Assembly (NCBI GenBank): GCA_007119835.1
Contig: SKOX01000344.1
Coordinates: 1 to 5,436, forward strand
DNA from: Paracoccaceae bacterium
GTDB taxonomy: Bacteria; Pseudomonadota; Alphaproteobacteria; Rhodobacterales; Rhodobacteraceae
DNA: 5,436 nt
Direction: 5' to 3'
The position numbers were made by a program, and so were the translations under genes. Positions 1 to 5,436 of this stretch are shown piece after piece. Every line of letters begins with the position of its first letter. Positions within the stretch are counted from its first letter, which is position 1. Below the pieces are notes generated by a model that saw only the letters and a program-made list of their open reading frames with translations, had not been told where the DNA came from and ran no database searches.

Positions 1-867
1 CGCACGGCCAGCCAGGACGAGATCAAGAAGGCCTACAAGCGCATCGCGCGCGAAGCGCACCCGGACCTCAACCCGGGCGACCCGACCGCGGCAGCGCGCT
101 TCGCGGACGCGGCCGCCGCCTACGACCTGCTCAAGGATCCCGAGCAGCGGGCACGCTTCGACCGCGGCGAGATCGATGCCTCGGGCCAGGAGCACGCCGA
201 GCGCGGCTACTGGCGGGACTATGCCGGGCAGGAGGCCGGCGCGGGCTATCGCTCGGCGCGCGGCTTCGAGGACTTCGGCGGCATGGGCGACGTCTTCGAG
301 GACCTGTTCACCCGGCGGCGGGCGGGCGGCGGCGAGGGCCTGCGGATGCGCGGACCGGACCACCGCTACTCGCTCGAGGTGGGCTTCATCGATGCGGCGA
401 AGGGCGCGACCCGGCGGCTCACCCTGCCCGACGGCGCGACCCTCGACGTGCGCATCCCGGAGGGCATCGCCGACGGTCAGACCATCCGGCTGCGCGGCAA
501 GGGCGGCGCCGGCATCGGCGGCGGCGAGCCGGGCGACGCGCTGATATCGGTCTCGGTCGCGCCGCACCCGACCTTCCGCCGCGAGGGCGACGACGTCCTG
601 GTCGATCTGCCGATCGCGATCGACGAGGCGGTGCTCGGCGCCAGGGTGGAGGCGCCGACGATCGACGGCCCGGTGTCGCTGACGATCCCCAGAGGCGCGA
701 GCAGCGACCAGATCCTGCGGCTGCGCGGGCGCGGGGTGCGGCAGGGCGACCAGCGGGTGCGGCTGAAGATCGTGGCCCCGCCCCGGATCGACGAGGAACT
801 CGAAGCGTTCATGCGGGGCTGGCGCGAGCGCCACGCCTACGACCCGCGCAAGGGAGGCGAGCCATGA
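1..867 (+). CDS. cbpA: CbpA-like type II J-domain co-chaperone (5' partial)
   Basis: This is a DnaJ-class co-chaperone that would stimulate the ATPase of DnaK (Hsp70) and deliver unfolded clients in the cytoplasm; E. coli CbpA also binds DNA. The reading frame is open from base 1 and 288 codons are visible before the TGA stop. The start lies outside the window, and family alignment suggests only about 10-15 residues are missing. Visible codons 1-56 are the J domain, with the catalytic HPD tripeptide at codons 20-22 and the following helix ending in YDLLKDPEQR. A Gly/Phe-rich linker follows (about 75-115), including GFEDFGGMGD. Two beta-rich C-terminal substrate-binding domains span about 120-195 and 196-262. 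No cysteine is visible, so the CxxCxGxG zinc modules of true DnaJ are absent, making it type II. The ATGA overlap with a cbpM gene supports CbpA over another DnaJ paralogue. The family call is firm; the symbol rests on context. Confidence 0.93.
   Translation, partial: RTASQDEIKKAYKRIAREAHPDLNPGDPTAAARFADAAAAYDLLKDPEQRARFDRGEIDASGQEHAERGYWRDYAGQEAGAGYRSARGFEDFGGMGDVFEDLFTRRRAGGGEGLRMRGPDHRYSLEVGFIDAAKGATRRLTLPDGATLDVRIPEGIADGQTIRLRGKGGAGIGGGEPGDALISVSVAPHPTFRREGDDVLVDLPIAIDEAVLGARVEAPTIDGPVSLTIPRGASSDQILRLRGRGVRQGDQRVRLKIVAPPRIDEELEAFMRGWRERHAYDPRKGGEP
851..857 (+). promoter_or_regulatory. Ribosome binding site of cbpM
   Basis: AGGGAGG lies six bases before the ATG at 864, inside the last codons of the J-protein gene. 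It is a strong purine-rich Shine-Dalgarno match and fixes the cbpM start at the ATGA overlap, which suggests translational coupling of the two genes. Confidence 0.7.
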
Positions 868-1205
868 CCGTGCACTACACCGAGGCCGAGGTCGTCGCCC
901 GGGTCGACGGGCTGACCGTCGCACGCCTGCGCAGCTTCACGGCCGCGCGCTGCGTGCGGCCGGTCGAGCGGGAGGGACGCCAGACCTTCGCGGAGCCGGA
1001 GGTGGCGCGCCTGCGGCTGCTCTGCGAGCTCGCCGGCGACTTCGACCTCGACGAGGAGGGGGCGGCGATGGTGCTCTCGCTCGTAGACCAGATCCACGGG
1101 CTGCGGCAGGAGCTGCGGACGCTCGCCGACGCGGTGGCCGGCGAGCCGGAGGAGGTTCGGCGGCGCATCGCGCAGCGGGCGGCGGGGACACGCTTCCCCG
1201 AGTGA
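864..1205 (+). CDS. cbpM: Chaperone modulator CbpM (MerR-like)
   Basis: This is a 113-aa cytoplasmic protein of the CbpM family, slightly longer than E. coli CbpM (about 100 aa). In characterised members it binds the J domain of CbpA and blocks its co-chaperone and DNA-binding activity. Residues 1-50 form a MerR-like winged-helix fold: the start MTVHYTEAEVVARV, then VARLRSFTAARCVRP and a REGRQTFAEPEVARL turn and helix. Residues 52-85 carry the family's acidic start and long helix (LAGDFDLDEEG, then a hydrophobic stretch to about 85). The C-terminus (90-113) is a charged tail. The start is fixed by a strong AGGGAGG site and by the ATGA overlap with the J-protein gene, so both are probably made from one transcript in matched amounts. 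A free-standing MerR regulator is less likely because no effector-binding domain follows the short helix. Confidence 0.88.
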   Translation: MTVHYTEAEVVARVDGLTVARLRSFTAARCVRPVEREGRQTFAEPEVARLRLLCELAGDFDLDEEGAAMVLSLVDQIHGLRQELRTLADAVAGEPEEVRRRIAQRAAGTRFPE

Positions 1206-1249
1206 CCAGTGCGGCGGGCGCCAGGTCAAGACGCGGCGCAACCCCCTGA

Positions 1250-1280
1250 CAGACCGAGGTCTGCTGGCCGTCGCGGCCTT
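1250..1280 (+). terminator. Weak tandem GC hairpins after cbpM (possible terminator)
   Basis: Two small inverted repeats lie 45-75 bases after the cbpM stop. CAGAC/GTCTG (1250-1254 with 1259-1263) encloses a CGAG tetraloop, and GGCCG/CGGCC (1266-1270 with 1274-1278) encloses TCG. Only TT follows the second stem, so this is not a classical intrinsic terminator. It may be a weak attenuating structure, or chance in GC-rich DNA. The remaining non-coding bases (1206-1249 and 1281-1309) show nothing I can name. Confidence 0.2.
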
Positions 1281-1309
1281 CCGGGCAGCCCCGCGATCCG
1301 CCAGCCACA

Positions 1310-1338
1310 AAGTCAAAGTTCAAATTCAAACTTGACTT
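1310..1338. promoter_or_regulatory. Interrupted palindrome, likely TetR operator
   Basis: This 29-bp inverted repeat is centred on base 1324. Its outer arms AAGTCAA (1310-1316) and TTGACTT (1332-1338) are perfect complements. Most inner positions also pair (TT/AA at 1319-1320 and 1328-1329, AA/TT at 1322-1323 and 1325-1326). It forms a conspicuous AT-rich island in otherwise GC-rich DNA, 29 bases before the TetR-family gene. The size and position fit TetR-family operators, which usually lie over the promoter of the regulator or its neighbour. Three TCAAA direct repeats (starting at 1313, 1320 and 1326) are embedded in it. The inference is that the adjacent repressor binds here and controls itself and the efflux genes. 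Confidence 0.72.
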
Positions 1339-1360
1339 AGGGCGGTGGCGACGCGATATC
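1332..1360 (+). promoter_or_regulatory. Putative sigma-70 promoter of the efflux operon
   Basis: TTGACT (1332-1337) matches the -35 consensus TTGACA at five of six positions. With a 17-base spacer, GATATC (1355-1360) takes the -10 position but matches TATAAT at only three of six. Transcription would then start at about 1367, the A of the ATG of the repressor gene. The -35 box is inside the right arm of the palindrome, so bound repressor would block RNA polymerase. The -35 call is reasonable and the -10 call is weak. Confidence 0.45.
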
Positions 1361-1363
1361 GCG
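1352..1363. repeat. Perfect 12-bp palindrome before the tetR start
   Basis: CGCGATATCGCG is a perfect palindrome ending three bases before the ATG at 1367 and covering the presumed -10 region. It could be a second protein-binding half-site pair or part of the promoter. It could also be a chance palindrome, which is common for CG-rich words in such genomes. Confidence 0.4.
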
Positions 1364-1366
1364 GTC

Positions 1367-2044
1367 ATGCAGAGCCAGATCCACAGCGTCCCGCGGCGGG
1401 GAGACGGCGCCGGCACGCGGGCGCAGATCCTCGAGACTGCCGGCCAGGTCTTCGCCGAGAAGGGCCACGACCGCGCCACCGGCAAGGAAATCACCGAACG
1501 GGCGGGGGCGAACTCGGCCGCGATCAACTACTATTTCGGCGGCTTCGAGGGCCTCTACGCCGAGGTACTCGTCGAGGCGCACAAGAGCGTCGCCTCGATC
1601 GAGGAGATCGCCGCCGTCGCCGAGGCGGACATGGCGCCGGAGGAGAAGCTGCGCCAGCTCATCGCCCTCGGCGTCGCCGCGCTGGTGTCGGGCGAGCGCA
1701 GCTGGGCGCTCAAGGTCCTCAGTCGCGAGTTTCTCGCGCCGACGCCGGCGCGCTCGGCCGTCGAGGACCGCGAGGTCGTGCCGAAGCGCCGCCTGATCGC
1801 CCGCGTCGTCGCCGACGTGCTCGGGCTGCGCGAGGACGATCCCGTCGTCGACCGCTGCTGCTTCAGCGTCATGGCGCCGATCACCGTGCTCTACGTCTGC
1901 GAACCGGCGAGTGCGGCGCGCGCCTTTCCGGCCTGCTGCGGCGAGGACGTCAGCCCCGCGGCGCTCGTCGACCATCTCTTCGCCTTCGCCCTCGGCGGCC
2001 TCAGGGCCGCCGCCGCCGCCGCCACCACCGCCGCGCGGCCCTGA
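1367..2044 (+). CDS. TetR/AcrR-family transcriptional repressor (CecR-like)
   Basis: This is a 225-aa ligand-responsive repressor expected to act as a cytoplasmic dimer. Residues 17-64 are the TetR DNA-binding domain: helix 1 runs from TRAQILETAGQVFAEKG, and the helix-turn-helix is EITERAGANSAAINYYFGG with the typical YYF and GLY signatures. The GANSAAINYYFGG recognition segment resembles the CecR (YbiH) subgroup, whose C-terminal ligand domain this protein may share; that placement is less certain. Residues 85-210 form the helical ligand-binding domain, with five cysteines packed into 164-191. The tail is a run of six alanines. ATG 1367 is the only sensible start because no in-frame start lies just upstream, but no Shine-Dalgarno sequence precedes it. 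The palindrome and promoter just upstream suggest autoregulation, and the 25-base gap to the adaptor gene suggests a shared transcript with the pump it likely controls. The inducer is unknown. Confidence 0.9.
   Translation: MQSQIHSVPRRGDGAGTRAQILETAGQVFAEKGHDRATGKEITERAGANSAAINYYFGGFEGLYAEVLVEAHKSVASIEEIAAVAEADMAPEEKLRQLIALGVAALVSGERSWALKVLSREFLAPTPARSAVEDREVVPKRRLIARVVADVLGLREDDPVVDRCCFSVMAPITVLYVCEPASAARAFPACCGEDVSPAALVDHLFAFALGGLRAAAAAATTAARP
2006..2023 (+). repeat. Six-copy GCC trinucleotide run encoding polyalanine
   Basis: Six consecutive GCC codons encode Ala 214-219 near the end of the repressor, followed by ACC ACC GCC GCG. It lies after the last predicted helix, so length change would probably be tolerated. 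Being a triplet repeat, it would stay in frame after slippage. Confidence 0.8.
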
Positions 2045-2069
2045 CCGACCAGACAGCGAGAATTATCTC

Positions 2070-3185
2070 ATGCTCAAGCGCCTGATCATCGCGGTCGTCC
2101 TGCTCACCCTGGTGGGCGGCGGTCTGGTGGGCTTCAACCTCTTCCGCGACCGCATGATCGCGGAGTTCTTCGAGAACATGCCGGTCAAGCCCGCCACCGT
2201 TTCCACGGTCGAGGCGGCGCCCGTGCCGTGGCAGCCGACGATCGCGGCCATCGGCACGGCCAACGCCTCCCAGGGCGTGAACCTCAGCGTCGAGGCCGGC
2301 GGCATCGTGCGCGAGATCGGCTTCGCGCCGAACGAAACCGTGGAGGCGGGAGAGGTGCTCCTGCGCCTCGACGACACGGTGCAGCGCGCCGAACTCGCCG
2401 CCGCCGAGACCGAGCTCGAGCTCGAGACCGCCAACCTCGCCCGCGCCCGCCAGCTCCAGGAACGCGGCGTGACGACGAGCGTGTCCCTGGAGACCTCGGA
2501 AGCCGCGGCGCGCGCCGCCCAGGCCCAGGTCGCCCGCGCCAACGCGGTCCTCGAGCAGCGCCGGCTGGTCGCGCCGTTCGACGGCACGATCGGCCTGCCG
2601 CGCGTCGAGCTCGGCCAGTACATCCAGCCCGGCACCGTCGTCGCCACGCTCCAGGACATCGAGACCATGCGCGTCGACTTCAGCCTGCCCGAGCAGCAGC
2701 TCGGCGCCATCGCCATCGGCCAGCCGGTGCATGTGCGCGCCGACGGCATCGACCGCGACTTCGACGGCGCGATCGTCGGCATCGACCCGCGCGTCGACCC
2801 CGCCTCGCGCATGGTCGCGGTGCGCGGCGCCATCGAGACCGGCGGCGGGCTCACGCCCGGTCAGTTCGTCCGCATCCGGATCGACTTGGCGGCCGAGGAC
2901 GGCATCATCGCCCTGCCCCAGACCGCCGTGACCACCAGCCTCTACGGCGACTACGTCTATGCCGTGCGGCCGTCGCAGGCCGATCCCGAGCGCCTCGAGG
3001 CGCGGCAGGTCTTCGTCGAGCTCGGCCGCCGGTCGGGCGGCATGATCGAGATCCTGAGCGGCATCGCGCCGGGCGAGGCCGTGGTCTCCGCCGGCCAGAA
3101 CCGGCTCTCCAACGGTCAGCCGGTCGTCATCGACAACACCGTCAACCCGGCCGCCGAGGCGCGGCCGCTGAGGGCGAGCCTGTGA
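2070..3185 (+). CDS. RND efflux periplasmic adaptor (membrane fusion protein, HlyD/AcrA family)
   Basis: This is a 371-aa periplasmic adaptor that would bridge the inner-membrane RND permease encoded next to it and an outer-membrane channel. Residues 5-24 form one hydrophobic N-terminal segment after the positive LKR. There is no lipobox cysteine, so it is anchored by a transmembrane helix (or cleaved signal) rather than lipid. Residues 33-45 (FFENMPVKPATVS) and 54-63 (WQPTIAAIGT) are typical of this adaptor class. The lipoyl/barrel-sandwich halves are at about 68-102 (VEAGGIVREI through LLRLDD) and 165-200 (RLVAPFDGTIG). Between them lies an Ala/Glu-rich alpha-helical hairpin (103-164) expected to contact the channel. 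A beta-barrel (202-275) and membrane-proximal domain (278-355) follow. ATG 2070 is chosen because it starts the signal/anchor; in-frame codons upstream only overlap the repressor gene. The Shine-Dalgarno is weak (AGCGAG, 2055-2060). The stop overlaps the permease GTG. Confidence 0.94.
   Translation: MLKRLIIAVVLLTLVGGGLVGFNLFRDRMIAEFFENMPVKPATVSTVEAAPVPWQPTIAAIGTANASQGVNLSVEAGGIVREIGFAPNETVEAGEVLLRLDDTVQRAELAAAETELELETANLARARQLQERGVTTSVSLETSEAAARAAQAQVARANAVLEQRRLVAPFDGTIGLPRVELGQYIQPGTVVATLQDIETMRVDFSLPEQQLGAIAIGQPVHVRADGIDRDFDGAIVGIDPRVDPASRMVAVRGAIETGGGLTPGQFVRIRIDLAAEDGIIALPQTAVTTSLYGDYVYAVRPSQADPERLEARQVFVELGRRSGGMIEILSGIAPGEAVVSAGQNRLSNGQPVVIDNTVNPAAEARPLRASL
3171..3178 (+). promoter_or_regulatory. 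Ribosome binding site of the RND permease
   Basis: AGGGCGAG lies just before the GTG at 3182, with AGGG seven bases from the start codon, inside the last codons of the adaptor gene. It supports the unusual GTG start and translational coupling across the GTGA overlap. Confidence 0.55.
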
Positions 3186-5436
3186 ACATCTCCGACGTCT
3201 TCATCAAGCGGCCGGTCCTCTCGACGGTCCTCGGGCTCCTGATCCTGCTCGCAGGCTTCCAGGGGCTGTTCGGCCTGCAGACGCGGCAGTATCCGGCGGT
3301 CGACGAGACGGTGATCACGGTGACCACCGTCTATCCCGGCGCCTCGGCAGAGCTGATCCAGGGCTTCGTGACCTCGCCGATCGCGGCTGCCGTGGCGACG
3401 GCCGAGAACGTCGACTACGTCACCACCCAGTCGCGGCCCTCGGCCTCGGTCGTGACGATCAACATGACCCTGGGCTCGGACCCCGACGCGGCGCTGACCG
3501 AGGTGATGTCGAAGGTCCAGCAGGTCCGCAGCCGGCTGCCCCAGGACGCCGAGGACCCGAGCATCGTCAAGGGCACCGGCATGGCCTTCGCGACGATGTA
3601 TCTCGCGGTCCAGAACCCGCGCATGTCGCCCGAGCAGGTCACCGAGTACATCGAGCGGGTCATCGTGCCGCGGATGTCGACCATCCCCGGCGTCGCCGAG
3701 GCGCAGGTGCTCGGCGGCCAGACCTACGCCATGCGGGTCTGGATCGACCCGGTCCGCCTCGCCGGCCAGGGGCTGACCGCGGCCGAGGTCATGGCCGCGA
3801 TCAACGGCTCGAACTTCCTCTCGGCGCCGGGGCGGACCCGGGGCGAGCTCGTCGCCCACCCGATCGCGATGGAATCGACGCTCCAGACGCCGGAGACCTT
3901 CGGGGCGCTGCCGATCGCCGGCGTCGGCGACGAGGTCGTGCGCCTGCGCGACGTCGCCGAGGTCGACCTCGCCGCCGAGAGCACCGACATGGTGGTGACC
4001 TTCAACGGCGAGCCTGGCACCTTCATCGGCGTCTTCCCGACGCCGGGCGCCAACCCGCTCGACATGGCCGGCGAAGTGCTCGCCGAGCTGCCGGCGATCC
4101 AGGCGAGCCTGCCCGAGGGCATGACCCTGACGATGATGTACGACTCCACCGAGCAGATCGAGGCGTCGATCAACGAGGTGCTGCGCACGATCCTCCAGGC
4201 GACGCTGATCGTCACGGTGATCATCCTGCTCTTCCTCGGCTCGCTGCGCTCGGTGCTGATGCCGCTCGTCGCGATCCCGCTCAGCCTCGTCGGCGTGCTC
4301 TTCGTCCTCTTCCTGTTCGGCTACTCGATCAACCTGCTGACGCTGCTCGCCATGGTGCTGGCGATCGGGCTCGTGGTCGACGACGCGATCATCGTCGTGG
4401 AGAACGTCCAGCGCCACATCGACGAGGGGCTCTCGCCGATGCGCGCGGCCTTCGTCTCGATGCGCGAGCTCACGACGCCGATCATCGCGATGATGCTGAC
4501 GCTGGTCGCGGTGTTCACGCCGCTGTTCTTCACCGGCGGGCTGACCGGCGCGCTCTTCCGCGAGTTTGCCGTGGCGCTGGCGGGAGCGGTGTTCATCTCC
4601 AGCATCGTCGCGCTGACGATCTCGCCGATGATGGCCGGCCGGGTGCTGCGACAGGGCGGCCACAACCGCTTCCAGGGCTTCCTCAACCGGAACTTCACCC
4701 GGTTCGAGGGCTGGTACGAGCGCCGCGTGACCAACTCGTTCAACTATCGCCCCGTGACCATCCTCATGGTCGTCGTGCTGGTCGGCGTCACCGGCTACCT
4801 GTTCACCAAGACCTCGAGCGAGCTTGCGCCGGAGGAGGATTCGGGCGCGCTCTTCGCCATCGTCAACGCGCCGCCCTATGCGACGACCGACTACACCTCG
4901 ACCTATGTCGACCAGATGCGCGAGCTGACCCAGGACCTGCCCGAGCTCCGCGCGAACTTCTCGGTCGTGGGCTTCGGCGGCCAGACCAACTCGGGCATCG
5001 CGCTCTGGGCCTTCGACGACTGGGCCGATCGCGACCGCAGCCAGGCCGAGATCCAGCAGGACCTCCAGTCGCGCATCGACGATGTCGCGGGCATACAGGC
5101 CTTCGTCTTCGCGCCGCCTTCCCTGCCCGGCGCCGGCGGCGGGCTGCCGATCAGCCTGGTGATCCAGTCGACCGGCGAGCCCTCCCGCGTCTTCGAGGTC
5201 GCCGAGGCGGTGCGCGCCGAGGCCGAGGCCTCGGGCCGGTTCATCGTGGTGCAGAACTCGCTCGCCTTCGACACGGCCGAGGTCGTCGTGACCGTCGACC
5301 GCGACCGCGCCGCGGCGCTGAACGTCGCGCCGCGCGACATCGGCACGACGCTGACGCTGCTCGTCGGCGGCGGCGCGGTGGCGCAGTTCGACCGCGACTC
5401 GAACAGCTACGACGTCATCATGCAGGTGCCGGCGGA
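3182..5436 (+). CDS. RND multidrug efflux permease, AcrB/HAE1 type (3' partial)
   Basis: This is an inner-membrane proton antiporter that would expel drugs or other amphiphiles through a tripartite pump with the adjacent adaptor. It starts at GTG, giving the canonical N-terminus MNISDVFIKRPV. 751 codons are visible of the roughly 1,020-1,050 usual for the family, so about the last quarter is missing. TM1 is at about 13-31. The porter subdomains follow (40-330), with the family block TVYPGASAELIQGFVTSPI at 49-67. TM2-TM6 lie at about 336-488. TM4 holds the proton-relay pair Asp400-Asp401 in LVVDDAIIVVENV, matching AcrB Asp407/Asp408; the partner Lys of TM10 is beyond the window. TM7 is at 524-542, and then the second porter half begins (GFGGQTNSGIALWAFDDWADR, about 597-617). 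The stop of the adaptor overlaps the start (GTGA), so the two are co-translated. The substrate cannot be read from sequence. No frameshift or stop is seen. Confidence 0.96.
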   Translation, partial: MNISDVFIKRPVLSTVLGLLILLAGFQGLFGLQTRQYPAVDETVITVTTVYPGASAELIQGFVTSPIAAAVATAENVDYVTTQSRPSASVVTINMTLGSDPDAALTEVMSKVQQVRSRLPQDAEDPSIVKGTGMAFATMYLAVQNPRMSPEQVTEYIERVIVPRMSTIPGVAEAQVLGGQTYAMRVWIDPVRLAGQGLTAAEVMAAINGSNFLSAPGRTRGELVAHPIAMESTLQTPETFGALPIAGVGDEVVRLRDVAEVDLAAESTDMVVTFNGEPGTFIGVFPTPGANPLDMAGEVLAELPAIQASLPEGMTLTMMYDSTEQIEASINEVLRTILQATLIVTVIILLFLGSLRSVLMPLVAIPLSLVGVLFVLFLFGYSINLLTLLAMVLAIGLVVDDAIIVVENVQRHIDEGLSPMRAAFVSMRELTTPIIAMMLTLVAVFTPLFFTGGLTGALFREFAVALAGAVFISSIVALTISPMMAGRVLRQGGHNRFQGFLNRNFTRFEGWYERRVTNSFNYRPVTILMVVVLVGVTGYLFTKTSSELAPEEDSGALFAIVNAPPYATTDYTSTYVDQMRELTQDLPELRANFSVVGFGGQTNSGIALWAFDDWADRDRSQAEIQQDLQSRIDDVAGIQAFVFAPPSLPGAGGGLPISLVIQSTGEPSRVFEVAEAVRAEAEASGRFIVVQNSLAFDTAEVVVTVDRDRAAALNVAPRDIGTTLTLLVGGGAVAQFDRDSNSYDVIMQVPA

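Noticed and set aside
176..544. Second + strand frame inside the J-protein gene
   Set aside because: Ala/Arg/Ser-rich shadow of the J-protein frame, with no recognisable motif.
937..1975. Minus-strand open frames across cbpM, the intergenic gap and tetR
   Set aside because: Low-complexity Arg/Pro/Ala translations opposite real genes. A divergent gene facing the palindrome would have to overlap cbpM almost completely.
1911..2069. Upstream in-frame extension of the adaptor gene
   Set aside because: It overlaps the end of the repressor in another frame and encodes a Pro/Arg-rich string. The hydrophobic anchor begins right at ATG 2070.
2058..2069. GAGA-ATTA-TCTC mini-hairpin just before the adaptor start
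   Set aside because: Only a 4-bp stem, too weak to claim as a regulatory structure.
1345..2085. Alternative + strand frame over the repressor gene
   Set aside because: The translation is Arg/Gly-rich low complexity, while the frame starting at 1367 gives a clear TetR helix-turn-helix.
3116..4663. Long open frame (515 codons) on the minus strand
   Set aside because: It lies antisense to the well-conserved RND permease. Its translation is a low-complexity His/Arg/Asp/Glu-rich string with no domain, as expected opposite a GC-rich gene.
1..5436. Mobile element, CRISPR, tRNA/rRNA, toxin-antitoxin or defence system
   Set aside because: No direct-repeat arrays, terminal inverted repeats, transposase motifs, RNA-gene signatures or unassigned genes were found; all substantial coding sequence belongs to known families.

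Overview
The window comes from a GC-rich Gram-negative bacterium, most likely a pseudomonadote (alpha- or gammaproteobacterium). The reasons are the strong G/C third-position bias, the cbpA-cbpM chaperone pair, and a membrane fusion protein plus RND permease pair that implies a two-membrane envelope. The exact taxon cannot be read from the sequence. Every gene I can support lies on the + strand, and coding density is high.

Bases 1-1205 hold a two-gene chaperone unit. The first gene, cut at its 5' end by the window edge, is a zinc-finger-less (type II) J-domain protein of the CbpA kind. Its stop overlaps the start of cbpM (ATGA), which encodes a small MerR-like modulator known in this family to bind and restrain CbpA. 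Bases 1206-1366 are the only sizeable non-coding gap. It contains weak GC hairpins and then a striking AT-rich island with a 29-bp interrupted palindrome (1310-1338). The right arm of that palindrome also reads as a -35 box (TTGACT).

Bases 1367-5436 hold what looks like a self-regulated efflux operon: a TetR-family repressor (225 aa), a periplasmic adaptor/membrane fusion protein (371 aa, start 2070), and an HAE1/AcrB-type RND inner-membrane permease. The permease starts at a GTG at 3182 that overlaps the adaptor stop, and it runs off the window end after 751 codons. The inferred logic is that TetR binds the palindrome over the promoter, silencing its own gene and the pump until a ligand releases it. 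Adaptor and permease then assemble with an outer-membrane channel, which is not seen here and may be downstream or elsewhere.

I see no mobile element, CRISPR array, RNA gene or clearly novel system. The points most worth a second look are the operator/promoter overlap, the possible leaderless start of the repressor gene, and a cluster of five cysteines in the repressor's ligand-binding domain.
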